The translations under genes and the position numbers were made by a program. DNA of 64,000 bases from an uncultured Ruminococcus sp. (GTDB lineage: Bacteria > Bacillota > Clostridia > Oscillospirales > Acutalibacteraceae). The stretch is from positions 1 through 64,000 of the forward strand of contig CADBWP010000001.1 in assembly GCA_902798365.1 (NCBI GenBank). Direction: 5' to 3'. Below are positions 51,015 to 59,989 of the stretch, one piece after another. Within the stretch, counting starts at the first letter, position 1. Every line of letters begins with the position of its first letter. The notes beneath the pieces are model-generated. The model was not told the DNA's origin and ran no database searches. It was given only the letters and a program-made list of their open reading frames with translations.

Positions 51015-52637
51015 ATGAAACAGATTAAAAAATGCAGATTTATGCGCGCGATCCTTCTTATAATCGTTTTTATGCTCGCCGCAGGCTTTTCCCTTAGCAC
51101 AGCCGCCGCTGCCGAAATACAACAGGCTGCGGAGTACATACCGGAGGCTTACGCGGCAACCGAACCTGAAACAGAAGCCTTTACCGAGGAACCTACAGAG
51201 CCGACAGAACCGACGGAGCCTACGGAACCCGAAACGGAAGCCGTTACAGCCGAACCGACGGAGCCGACGGAGCCCGAGCCTGTGGGCGCGGGTCACACCT
51301 ATACGATAAACGACGTAACCGAGGTGCAGCGGCTTATTGCCGAGTTTCGCGCGGCAAGGGACAGAGAGTATCCGATATTTGATGTGAGCCGCGACGGAAA
51401 GATAGACATTAAGGACGCGTATCTTATTCAGCGGCATGTTGCCGAGTTCACCGACATCACCGCGCAGGACTTTGACCCCTCTAATGAACCGATGGACTAT
51501 GAGGAGATTTATCCCACTCAGCCGACCACCGCGCCGCAGCAGGATACGGGCGACCCGTCGGCTACATATCTGCGCCTTACCGACACTTCGGTTACCTTGG
51601 GCGTTGGCGAGTCCTTCACCCCCGGCGTTGAAACCGACGCAAAGAAAATCGCCTTCTCAACCACAAACATAAAGGTTGCTGTGGCAGCCAACGGCGTAAT
51701 TACCGCAACAGGCACAGGCACGGCGGTAATAACCTTTCGCGCAGGCAGCGTAAGCGCCCAATGCACGGTTACCGTGACCGCGCTTGCAGCTTCGGTAACG
51801 CTGAGCGTGCCCACATATACAGAGGTGGTGGGCAATGTTTATCAGATAACTGCATTCACCGACAAGGGCTATGACAGCGGCAGGATAATGCGCTGGACAA
51901 GCTCGGACCCGTACATCGTTAAGATACGCAACGTTATAAACAACCGCGTAGCGCTGCTTCCAAAGGCGCAGGGCACCGTGACCATCACCGCCGAAACCTT
52001 TGGCGGCGCAACAGCCTCGTGCACCATAACCGTAAGCGGAACGGTTGTGAAATGCATTGACGTTTCGAGCTGGCAGGGCGACGACCTCGACTTTAACAAG
52101 ATAAAGGCGGCAGGCGTACAGTATGTGATCATTCGCGTCGGCTACGGCAATTCATCGTCGCAGATAGACAACCGCTTTGTAAAAAACTACAACAAGGCAA
52201 AGGCTGCGGGAATGAAAATAGGCGTTTATTGGTTCAGCTATGCCACGACGCTTCAGGGCGGCTTTGACGAGGCGAGGGCATGCCTTGAATGTCTGGACGG
52301 AAGGCAGCTTGACCTGCCCGTGTATTACGACCTTGAATATCAGCCTGCCTACGACGCGATGGACGCTCCGCACTACACCCAGCTCGCCATAAACTTCGGC
52401 AAGACGATCCAGGCGGGCGGCTACAAGGCAGGCGTGTATTCCAGCATTTCGGACTATCAGACCAAGCTCAACCCCGACACCCTGCGCAGCTTCGGGCTGT
52501 CCATATGGAACGCCCATTGGGCAAAAACGACCTCTCTTCCCTGCGACATCTGGCAGTATGCCGATGACGGCAGGGTTAACGGCGTTTCGGGCGACGTTGA
52601 TATGAACTGGATTTACAATCTGAATATCGCCGACTGA
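51015..52637 (+). CDS. secreted GH25 lysozyme with dockerin-like and Ig-like domains
   Basis: 540 aa. Signal peptide (1-32), a Thr/Glu/Pro linker of TEP repeats (52-90), a dockerin-like pair (97-145: the first repeat lacks the calcium loop, the second has FDVSRDGKIDIKDA), two bacterial Ig-like stretches (185-340), then GH25 (346-540). GH25 acidic residues Asp349 (CIDVSSW), Asp439 and Glu441 (YYDLEYQ) are present. It cuts the muramic acid-GlcNAc bond. The dockerin-like part suggests surface assembly. It follows the Wzt gene by 28 nt. Confidence 0.9.
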   Translation: MKQIKKCRFMRAILLIIVFMLAAGFSLSTAAAAEIQQAAEYIPEAYAATEPETEAFTEEPTEPTEPTEPTEPETEAVTAEPTEPTEPEPVGAGHTYTINDVTEVQRLIAEFRAARDREYPIFDVSRDGKIDIKDAYLIQRHVAEFTDITAQDFDPSNEPMDYEEIYPTQPTTAPQQDTGDPSATYLRLTDTSVTLGVGESFTPGVETDAKKIAFSTTNIKVAVAANGVITATGTGTAVITFRAGSVSAQCTVTVTALAASVTLSVPTYTEVVGNVYQITAFTDKGYDSGRIMRWTSSDPYIVKIRNVINNRVALLPKAQGTVTITAETFGGATASCTITVSGTVVKCIDVSSWQGDDLDFNKIKAAGVQYVIIRVGYGNSSSQIDNRFVKNYNKAKAAGMKIGVYWFSYATTLQGGFDEARACLECLDGRQLDLPVYYDLEYQPAYDAMDAPHYTQLAINFGKTIQAGGYKAGVYSSISDYQTKLNPDTLRSFGLSIWNAHWAKTTSLPCDIWQYADDGRVNGVSGDVDMNWIYNLNIAD

Positions 52638-52672
52638 GGCAGGCTTTAGATTAATTGAATATTGAAAAATAA

Positions 52673-52718
52673 GGTCGGGCAGACAGGTTCGCTTGTGCGA
52701 TAACCTGTCTGCCCGACC
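52673..52718 (+). terminator. long terminator after the lysozyme gene
   Basis: Outer stem GGTCGGGCAGACAGGTT / AACCTGTCTGCCCGACC (17 bp, perfect) with a 12-nt loop, followed by GGTTTATT. Convergent genes share it. Confidence 0.85.
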
Positions 52719-52736
52719 GGTTTATTATATTATTGA

Positions 52737-53369
52737 TTATTGACCGACCTCAAAAACAACGCTTTCGGTTTCAAAGCCGTCGGCTCCGTCCGCAGCCAAC
52801 GCCGCAAATCTGCACGACACCTCTGTGACCGACTCTATGCCGAAGGATTTTAAATCTCTGTCGGATATGCTTATTTCACAGGGAACGGTCTCGCCTGCGG
52901 CAATGCTTTTTGAAAAAGCCGGGTGCATGTCAAAGCCGTTTGCCTTAAAATCTCTTACCTGAAGCGTAACGTCTGTTTGTGAGCCGTTTGTAACAGTAAG
53001 AAGGATTTTGCAATCGCCCGAAAAGCTTGTTTTCTGACCCGTGCAGGCTATGGAAAAGCCGTTGCCGTTATAGATTTCTTTGCCCTGCGGCAAGGTTGAG
53101 ACAGGCGGTGCGGTCGTTTGGGCAACCGTAGCAGAGGAAGCCCCCGACGTGCTCTTGGGCGGAGAAAGCGACTCTCGGCTCTCGGTGAGCACGCTGAAAA
53201 ACAGCACGCCCAAAACGGCTGCGACCGCAAGCACCGAAAACGCAGCCGCCAGCACGGGCAGCACGGCTCCGGGCTTTCCGCCGAAAGCCTGAGAAGAAAT
53301 ATCCGAACCGCAGTTGGGGCACTTTTTTGTTCCGCCCTGCAAATTCCATCCGCAGCAGCTGCATTTCAT
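52737..53369 (-). CDS. zinc-ribbon membrane protein with extracellular domain
   Basis: 210 aa: N-terminal zinc ribbon (Cys3, Cys6, Cys17, Cys20 in CSCCGWN and CPNCG), one membrane helix (about 36-62), a Ser/Thr linker and a beta-rich extracellular domain (about 95-210). I cannot name the family with confidence. Proteins of this build are common in Clostridia and may sense or anchor. Confidence 0.7.
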   Translation of the reverse strand: MKCSCCGWNLQGGTKKCPNCGSDISSQAFGGKPGAVLPVLAAAFSVLAVAAVLGVLFFSVLTESRESLSPPKSTSGASSATVAQTTAPPVSTLPQGKEIYNGNGFSIACTGQKTSFSGDCKILLTVTNGSQTDVTLQVRDFKANGFDMHPAFSKSIAAGETVPCEISISDRDLKSFGIESVTEVSCRFAALAADGADGFETESVVFEVGQ

Positions 53370-53395
53370 TGCACGTTATCCTCCCTGTCAGAGTA

Positions 53396-53423
53396 TAGAG
53401 AATAGAGATTAGAGATTAGAGAT
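53396..53423. repeat. tandem heptamer TAGAGA(T/A), four copies
   Basis: TAGAGAA followed by three TAGAGAT units. A 19-nt piece is repeated on the other strand at 63961-63985. Confidence 0.7.
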
Positions 53424-53632
53424 TAGATATGGATTATGGTCTGAAGCATATACAGAATGAATACAGAATGTCTCCGATATGGATACGCCGGTTAGATTAG
53501 GATAGAGATACTTTGTCGGCTTATGCCGACGCTCTACTCCGCTTTGATTATCAGACTATGATTATTTCTGCCGCACAGCCGAAAAGCACACGGTCAGGCA
53601 AAGCTGTTCTGCTCCCCCTGAAAACTCTCAGC

Positions 53633-54361
53633 TCAATATCCCTGTTTTGCCGCCTTAAAAATCTTTTCCGCGGTGTGCATCATCCTGCCCACCGTGCGGC
53701 TGCCGCACTTTTCGCTTATCACCCTTGTAGCCTTGGCAAAGCTGTCGGGCGGATTGTGCGTCATAGAGTGGGTGTCTGTGCCCAGAATATCTATGTAGCC
53801 GTTTTTTACCATCTTAAGCAGCTTGCGCTTTCTGAAAAACGACGCTTCGTCCGAAAAGCTAACCGCGTTTGTCTGGATAACAACGCCCAGATCCTGCAAA
53901 TGCTCTATCACATCCGGGTTGGAGATAAGGTACGGATAACGCTCCACATGCGGAAAAACGGGGATAAGCCTGTAGTTCTCGCGGAGCATGTATATCTTTT
54001 GCAGACCTCTTTCGTCAAACGCGGTTTCGTATGGGAACTCGGTGAGGATGTAGCGCGAGGAGCCGTATGCTACCGCCGAAATGTCGCTGTTATTGAACAG
54101 GTAATCGGTGACATAGACCTCGGAGCCGAGGACGATGTTCACTTCGTCGGGTATGTGAGGTCTGAATTTTTCAAACGCCTCCTGCCGCTTCTCTACAAAG
54201 TCCTCGAGGCTGCGCTCGTTTGTATAGTAGTGCGGAGTTAGGCAGATGTTGCGAACGCCCTGCTTTTTAAGACTGTCAATAAGCGCAAGACTGTCCTCTA
54301 CGGTTCGCGCGCCGTCGTCAAAGTCAGGCAGAATATGAGAGTGCATATCGTAAAGTTCCAT
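53633..54361 (-). CDS. CpsB/YwqE-type tyrosine phosphatase (PHP domain)
   Basis: 242 aa starting MELYDMHSHILPDFDDGART at 54361, with GGGTGAT upstream. The PHP metal motifs are present: DMHSHILPDFDDG, LTPHYYTN, PVFPHVERYPYL and LGTDTHSM. CpsB dephosphorylates the BY-kinase that controls capsule length. No BY-kinase is in the window. It is last in a row with leuB. Confidence 0.87.
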   Translation of the reverse strand: MELYDMHSHILPDFDDGARTVEDSLALIDSLKKQGVRNICLTPHYYTNERSLEDFVEKRQEAFEKFRPHIPDEVNIVLGSEVYVTDYLFNNSDISAVAYGSSRYILTEFPYETAFDERGLQKIYMLRENYRLIPVFPHVERYPYLISNPDVIEHLQDLGVVIQTNAVSFSDEASFFRKRKLLKMVKNGYIDILGTDTHSMTHNPPDSFAKATRVISEKCGSRTVGRMMHTAEKIFKAAKQGY

Positions 54362-54443
54362 TGTATCACCCTTCTTTAAAGCTGCCGGTGCAGGCTGAGC
54401 GAAAAACCGTACAGCCTGCGACCGAAAACCGAAAACTGAATTA

Positions 54444-55502
54444 TCAGAGCATTTGGCAAACAAGGTCGCCCATTTGTTCACAGCTCACCTTGTTCATGCC
54501 TTCCTCGTAAATATCGGGGGTGCGGTTTGTTTTGAGCACCTCGGAAACGGCGTCTTCTATAGCCTGTGCCGCCTCGGGCTGTGCCAGGGAATAGCGCAGC
54601 ATCATGGCTACCGAAAGAATTGTGGCGAGCGGATTGGCTATGCCAAGTCCCGCGATGTCGGGAGCGGAGCCGTGAATGGGCTCATACAGACCGAGCTTGC
54701 CGCCCGAAAGCGAAGCGGAGGCGAGCATGCCGATGGAACCGGCTATCATGGAAGCCTCATCGGAGAGGATGTCGCCGAAGATGTTTGAGGTCACGATAAC
54801 GTCAAACTGCTTGGGGTTTCTCACAAGCTGCATCGCGCAGTTATCGACATACATGTGGTTGAGCTCAACCTCGGGGTACTCGGCGCTGAGGCGGATGACG
54901 GTTTCTCTCCATAGGCGCGAGGACTCGAGCACGTTTGCCTTGTCAACGCTGGTGAGCTTTTTGTTTCTCTTCATAGCAAGGTCAAAGGCTACGCGAGCGA
55001 TGCGCTCGACCTCTGCCACAGAGTACTTTTCGGTATCCCACGCGCAGTCGTCTCCCCTGCCGCGCTCGCCGAAATAGATGCCGCCCGTAAGCTCGCGCAC
55101 TATCATAATGTCCATGTTGTCGCCGATTATATCGTCCTTTATGGGCGAGGCGCTTTTAAGGGGTCCGAAAATGACCGAGGGGCGCAGATTGGCAAAAAGA
55201 CCGAGAGCGCCGCGGATACCAAGCAGACCTGCCTCGGGGCGGTTGTTGCCGGGCTGATTGTCCCACTTGGGGCCGCCCACCGCGCCCAGGATAACGCTGT
55301 CGGACGCCTTGCACTTGGCAACGGTCTCGTCGGGAAGCGGAACGCCTGTGGCGTCTATTGCGCAGCCGCCCAGCAGCGCCTCGTCATATGTTACCGTAAA
55401 TCCGAATTTGTCGGCAGCGCGGTCAAGCACCTTTACCGCCTGATCGACGATCTCGGGACCTATGCCGTCGCCCTTTAATAATGTGATCTTGTAATTTTGC
55501 AT
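54444..55502 (-). CDS. leuB: 3-isopropylmalate dehydrogenase
   Basis: 352 aa; [57 protein letters not shown] (in [11 protein letters not shown]), [15 protein letters not shown]-dependent oxidative decarboxylation in leucine synthesis. No leuA, leuC or leuD beside it in the window. AAGGAG precedes the ATG. Confidence 0.95.
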   Translation of the reverse strand: MQNYKITLLKGDGIGPEIVDQAVKVLDRAADKFGFTVTYDEALLGGCAIDATGVPLPDETVAKCKASDSVILGAVGGPKWDNQPGNNRPEAGLLGIRGALGLFANLRPSVIFGPLKSASPIKDDIIGDNMDIMIVRELTGGIYFGERGRGDDCAWDTEKYSVAEVERIARVAFDLAMKRNKKLTSVDKANVLESSRLWRETVIRLSAEYPEVELNHMYVDNCAMQLVRNPKQFDVIVTSNIFGDILSDEASMIAGSIGMLASASLSGGKLGLYEPIHGSAPDIAGLGIANPLATILSVAMMLRYSLAQPEAAQAIEDAVSEVLKTNRTPDIYEEGMNKVSCEQMGDLVCQML

Positions 55503-55553
55503 TTTTGATTACTCCTTTTTGTGTGTAGTGAACCGTTTGCCGTTCACCGTTTA

Positions 55554-56180
55554 TTATTCATTATAATTCTCTGTGGGAATTTTATCAAACACCTCAACCA
55601 CCTTGCCCCTTTGCCACAGCATTGGGGTAACGCGGACGGAATAGCCGAAGCCGTTGTCCATCGTCCATTCAAAGGGCTTTGCCTGTGGCAGCCCATACAC
55701 GGCGAGCAGGGTCATAATAACGCCGCCGTGGGTAACTATGGCGCTTTGGGTGGTGCCTGTTTTCATAAGACCCTCTGTTATGCTCTCGAACATTTTGCAT
55801 ATGCGCCGCACAAAATCCGCGTTGCTTTCGCCGTTGGGCGGACAAACGGAATTGTCTGCCGCAAGCCATCTTTGAAAAGCCTCGTCGCCGCCAAGCTCGT
55901 CGGCGGTTTTGCCCTCCCAGTCGCCGAAGTTGTATTCGCGCAGGTCGGCTATGGCAAGAGGACTGAGGTCGGGATATATTATGCGGCAGGTCTCGGTGCA
56001 GCGCTTGAGCGGACTTGTAAAGACCACCTTGGTCGGCGGGTAGCCTCCGCCGGCGGCAAGCGACTTCAGCGCCTTTATGCCGTTTTGCGACAGGGGCGCG
56101 TCGGTAACGCCTATGTATTTTCCTTTTAAGGTTTCATCTATTGCGCCGTGGCGAATGAGATGGATAACATAAGACTTCAT
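55554..56180 (-). CDS. histidine phosphatase family protein
   Basis: 208 aa from ATG 56180 with GGAG 5 nt upstream. RHG motif in LIRHGAIDETLKGKY, then TSPLKRCTETCRIIYP and the second His in IVTHGGVIMTLL. Resembles cobalamin ribazole phosphatase (CobC) and phosphoglycerate mutase relatives. The true substrate is uncertain. Confidence 0.85.
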   Translation of the reverse strand: MKSYVIHLIRHGAIDETLKGKYIGVTDAPLSQNGIKALKSLAAGGGYPPTKVVFTSPLKRCTETCRIIYPDLSPLAIADLREYNFGDWEGKTADELGGDEAFQRWLAADNSVCPPNGESNADFVRRICKMFESITEGLMKTGTTQSAIVTHGGVIMTLLAVYGLPQAKPFEWTMDNGFGYSVRVTPMLWQRGKVVEVFDKIPTENYNE

Positions 56181-56363
56181 AAAAGCTCCGGTAAAAAGCA
56201 ACCGAAAACAGAAAAACTCTGCAAAAGGTTGACTGACGATTAATAATATATTATACTGTTCGTATAATAAAGAATAAAAACGATCTCGCCAAAGCTCTGC
56301 CAAGCGGAGTTTTTGCCGAATATCGTTACTATTATACTATTTTTAAAAACGAGGTGTCAAGCG

Positions 56364-57020
56364 TTGAACGCGGTTTTTCACAGAATTATTACAATTTTAC
56401 GCAAGGAAAGGGGCATAAGCCAAAAGCAGGCAGCCGCCGACCTGGGAGTATCTCAGGCGCTGCTGTCGCATTATGAGAAGGGAATACGCGAGTGCGGGCT
56501 TGATTTTTTGTCGCGCATAGCGGACTACTACGAGGTGAGCACCGACTATCTTCTGGGCAGAACGATAAAGCGCACCCCCACAGAATACGCTCCCGAGGAG
56601 CCGGAGGAGCCCGCGCGCAGCCGCACAAGCGTTGCGAACCGGGTGAATCTGAGCCTGCTGAAAAGCTCTGCCGACGTAATATATGATTTGCTCGGTCAGC
56701 TGGGCAGCAGGCGGCTGTCAAGCGCCGCCGGAAACTACCTTATGTGCGCTCATTATCAGGTGTTCCGAACCCTGTACAACGCGGAGCCCGGCAACGACCC
56801 GTCGCTTTTTACCCTTGACAAAAACCATTACAAGGCGCTTACCACGGCATCTATGATAGTGGATATAGAGGCGGCGGAGGCAATAATGGCGCGCGAATGT
56901 ACGTCGCTTGTTCTGTCGCCCGACATCCTTTCGGGCTATTTTGAAAAGGGCGCGCCGTCGCTGTTCAATTTGATACAGCTTGCGGAGAAAAGCGTAAAAA
57001 AGCAAAAGGTCGAGGACTGA
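56364..57020 (+). CDS. XRE-family transcriptional regulator
   Basis: 218 aa from TTG 56364, with GAGGTG 7 nt upstream. N-terminal HTH (1-60: RIITILRKERGISQKQAAADLGVSQALLSHYEKGIRE, in part). The C-terminal 140 residues are an unrecognised helical domain, perhaps a ligand-binding or dimer part. Confidence 0.82.
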   Translation: MNAVFHRIITILRKERGISQKQAAADLGVSQALLSHYEKGIRECGLDFLSRIADYYEVSTDYLLGRTIKRTPTEYAPEEPEEPARSRTSVANRVNLSLLKSSADVIYDLLGQLGSRRLSSAAGNYLMCAHYQVFRTLYNAEPGNDPSLFTLDKNHYKALTTASMIVDIEAAEAIMARECTSLVLSPDILSGYFEKGAPSLFNLIQLAEKSVKKQKVED

Positions 57021-57043
57021 CCGCAGCACTAAAGCTAAACACT

Positions 57044-57091
57044 CGGTCGGGAGAAAAGGTAATCTCATGCGAGAACCTTTCCTCCCGACCG
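57044..57091 (+). terminator. terminator after the XRE regulator
   Basis: Outer stem CGGTCGGGAG / CTCCCGACCG with inner AAAGGT / ACCTTT and a loop holding CTCATGCGAG, followed by TTTATT. Member of the GGTCGGG set. Confidence 0.85.
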
Positions 57092-57092
57092 T

Positions 57093-57974
57093 TTATTCTT
57101 CGTTGGGTTTTGTGTTTGAGGTATTTGCCTCTTCTTCCTTTTTCTCAACTATCCTTTTGTTCACCCTTACGCCGTCGTAGCGTTTTTTGAATGAAACTCT
57201 GCCGGTAAAGGCTCTGCCGCAGTTTTTACAGATGAAGTCGGCAGTAAAGTTGCGGTTGTGCAGCCGCCAGCTTTTTATTCGGCGGGCGCGTTTGCCGCAA
57301 ACGTCGCAGTTGAACTTGAGCGCCGAGCGGTCTATATCGGGCGAGCCGAGGTCGGTGATGTAATGGTTTTTAAAGGTCATGCGGTCGTAAAACGCCTCGC
57401 TGTCGGCGTCCTGAACAAATCTGTCCAAGGGAAGGGCGCCGCGCAAGGCTTTCAGACATTTAAGGCTGAGCAGGGCGTCCGCTCCGGCGCGGTGCTGATC
57501 GTCCTCGGAGAACTCTACGCCCAGCCGCTCGGCACACAGCCCGAGCCCCATCTGGCAGCCCTCGTCAAACCTGTTCATAGCTCTTTCGCAATACTCCTGC
57601 ATGTCGCAGTAGCGGTGCAAAAACGGGATTTTTCTGTCCTTATAATAATACAGGCAGTTGTCGATGAGCGCGTGTATGTCCGAGGTTCCCCAGGTCATTA
57701 TGACCGAGTCGCCTGCGAACTCGCCGAAGCTCTGCACCACGGAGCCAAAGTCGGCGCCGTCGGACAGAGCCTCGTTTGTGAGCTTGGTAAGCTCCTTTAC
57801 TCTGCCGCTGAGCCTCTTGCCGATTCGCGGTGATATAAGCGCGGAGAAGGTGTCTGTGACCGCGAGGTCTTCATCGGTCTTGACCGCGCCGAATTCTATT
57901 ATTTCGTTAACAAAGCGGTGAGCGGACTTGGAATAAGCGCCGTTCCACTCTAAATCCAGGATAACATAACTCAT
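57093..57974 (-). CDS. DEDDh-type 3'-5' exonuclease with C-terminal zinc-binding segment
   Basis: 293 aa. Exonuclease motifs: D7 and E9 in ILDLEWNG, Asp99 in TSDIHALI, His161 and Asp166 in QHRAGADAL. After residue 220 is a Cys4 site (C223, C226, C249, C252: CDVC and CKNC), then a basic tail. The nuclease half resembles DNA polymerase III epsilon and KapD-like exonucleases; the zinc ribbon is unusual and may bind nucleic acid. The ATG overlaps the typA stop (ATGA). Confidence 0.82.
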   Translation of the reverse strand: MSYVILDLEWNGAYSKSAHRFVNEIIEFGAVKTDEDLAVTDTFSALISPRIGKRLSGRVKELTKLTNEALSDGADFGSVVQSFGEFAGDSVIMTWGTSDIHALIDNCLYYYKDRKIPFLHRYCDMQEYCERAMNRFDEGCQMGLGLCAERLGVEFSEDDQHRAGADALLSLKCLKALRGALPLDRFVQDADSEAFYDRMTFKNHYITDLGSPDIDRSALKFNCDVCGKRARRIKSWRLHNRNFTADFICKNCGRAFTGRVSFKKRYDGVRVNKRIVEKKEEEANTSNTKPNEE

Positions 57975-59791
57975 TTTTTGCGGAATGCCTGCTTCATTCT
58001 CTGCTCCTTAGACAGGATCCTTTTTCTCATTCTTATGCTTTGCGGAGTCACCTCTACAAGCTCGTCGTCGGCAATAAACTCAAGGCATTGCTCCAGCGAC
58101 ATTATCGTGGGCGGAGTGAGCTTAAGCGCGTCGTCCGAGCCCGAGGCGCGTGTGTTGGTGATGTGCTTCTTCTTACACACATTTACGGTGATGTCCTCCG
58201 CCTTGGGGCTTGCGCCGACGATCATGCCCTCATAAACGGGCACGCCCGCGCCGATGAACAGCCTGCCGCGCTCCTGGGCGGCATACAGACCGTAGGTGAC
58301 GGTCTCGCCCGTTTCAAAGGCTATAAGAGAGCCCTGGAAGCGCGTGGTAATCTCGCCCTTGAACGGCTCGTAGCCGTCAAACACGTGGTTCATTATGCCG
58401 TTGCCGTTGGTATCGGTGAGGAACTCGGGACGGTAGCCCATAAGTCCTCTGGCAGGGATGCGGAATTCTATGTGGGTAACGCCGCCGTCGCGGGTGCCCA
58501 TGTTTATCAGCTCTGCCTTGCGTGAGCCAAGCTTTTCCATTACTGCGCCCACATAGCTGTCGGGAACCTCAACGATAAGATACTCCATGGGCTCGCACAG
58601 CTTGCCGTCGATGGTCTTGGTGATGACCTCGGGGCGCGATACCTGAAACTCAAAGTTCTGGCGGCGCATGGTTTCGATGAGTATTGAAAGGTGAAGCTCT
58701 CCCCTGCCCGATACCTTGAAGGTATCGGCGCTGTCGGTCTCCTCAACGCGCAGGGCGACGTTGGTTTCGGTCTCCTTGAACAGCCTGTCGCGTATGTTGC
58801 GCGAGGTCACATATTTGCCCTCTCTGCCGGCAAAGGGAGAGTTGTTGACGATAAAATTCATGGTAACAGTGGGCTCGTCTATCTTTACGAAGGGAAGCGG
58901 CTCCACGCAGTCGTTAGAGCACAGGGTCTCGCCTATGTTGAGCTCCTGAATACCGCTTATGCACACAAGGTCGCCCACGGTGGCGGACTCACATTCGGTG
59001 CGCTTAAGACCCTCAAACTGATAGAGCTTGCCTATCTTTGCCTGCTTTGTCGTGCCGTCGGTATGGCAAAGGGTCACGGACTGACCGTTTTTAACGGTGC
59101 CGCGCTCTACCCTGCCGACGCCTATCTTGCCCACAAAGTTGTCGGCGTCTATGTTTGAGATGAGTATTTGCAGACCGCCGTCGGGGTCGCCCTCGGGAGC
59201 GGGGATCTCGTTTACTATCGCCTCAAACAAGGGCTTCATGTCGCCCGAAAGCTCGTGGTGATCGGTGCCCGCGTAGCCGTCGCGCGCCGAGGCATACACA
59301 ACGGGAAATTCAAGCTGATCCTCGTCGGCGCCCAGCTCGATAAACAGGTCGAGCACCTCATCTACGACCTCCTCGGGGCGTGCGCCCGGGCGGTCGATCT
59401 TGTTGAGCACGACAAGCGGCTTTTTGCCGAGCCCCAACGCCTTTTTGAGCACAAAGCGGGTCTGTGGCATACAGCCCTCAAACGCATCTACAAGCAGTAC
59501 GACGCCGTCAACCATTTGCAGTATGCGCTCAACCTCGCCGCCGAAGTCGGCGTGGCCGGGGGTATCCACTATATTGATTTTTATGCCGTTGTACATAACG
59601 GCGGTGGGCTTTGAAAGTATGGTGATGCCGCGCTCGCGTTCAAGGTCGCCCGAGTCCATTACCCTTTCCTCGACCGTCTCGTTCTCGCGGAACACGCCGC
59701 TCTGGCGCAGAAGCTGATCGACAAGCGTGGTTTTGCCGTGGTCAACGTGCGCTATTATGGCTATATTTCTTAAATCTTCTCTGACACTCAT
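57971..59791 (-). CDS. typA: ribosome-binding GTPase TypA/BipA
   Basis: 606 aa from ATG 59791. G1 AHVDHGKTTL, G2 ERERGITI, G3 VDTPGHADF, G4 NKIDRPGA, then elongation-factor domains II, III and V and the BipA-specific tail with GDIHAS-like ITVNVCKKKHITNTRASG. Acts on ribosome assembly and stress growth. Upstream Shine-Dalgarno is weak. Confidence 0.95.
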   Translation of the reverse strand: MSVREDLRNIAIIAHVDHGKTTLVDQLLRQSGVFRENETVEERVMDSGDLERERGITILSKPTAVMYNGIKINIVDTPGHADFGGEVERILQMVDGVVLLVDAFEGCMPQTRFVLKKALGLGKKPLVVLNKIDRPGARPEEVVDEVLDLFIELGADEDQLEFPVVYASARDGYAGTDHHELSGDMKPLFEAIVNEIPAPEGDPDGGLQILISNIDADNFVGKIGVGRVERGTVKNGQSVTLCHTDGTTKQAKIGKLYQFEGLKRTECESATVGDLVCISGIQELNIGETLCSNDCVEPLPFVKIDEPTVTMNFIVNNSPFAGREGKYVTSRNIRDRLFKETETNVALRVEETDSADTFKVSGRGELHLSILIETMRRQNFEFQVSRPEVITKTIDGKLCEPMEYLIVEVPDSYVGAVMEKLGSRKAELINMGTRDGGVTHIEFRIPARGLMGYRPEFLTDTNGNGIMNHVFDGYEPFKGEITTRFQGSLIAFETGETVTYGLYAAQERGRLFIGAGVPVYEGMIVGASPKAEDITVNVCKKKHITNTRASGSDDALKLTPPTIMSLEQCLEFIADDELVEVTPQSIRMRKRILSKEQRMKQAFRKK

Positions 59792-59906
59792 ACAGATTCT
59801 CTCATTTCTTTTTATAAGTGGTTTTATTATATCACTATAATTCCTAAAATGCAATAATAATCAAAGCTGAAATTTACAAATCGGCATATTCAGCCGAAAA
59901 AACTCC

Positions 59907-59935
59907 TTTACAATCACGCCGTATTGTTATATAAT
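59907..59935 (+). promoter_or_regulatory. promoter TTTACA-17-TATAAT of acn-icd-rex
   Basis: -35 TTTACA at 59907-59912, 17-nt spacer, -10 TATAAT at 59930-59935. I see no clear Rex box over it. Confidence 0.75.
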
Positions 59936-59989
59936 TAACATAGTGCCGTTTGAGGACGGCAGCAAGCCAAAACAACGGAGGTAACAATT

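Noticed and set aside
53396..53423. CRISPR-like array
   Set aside because: Heptamers are directly adjacent with no spacers and no cas genes are present.
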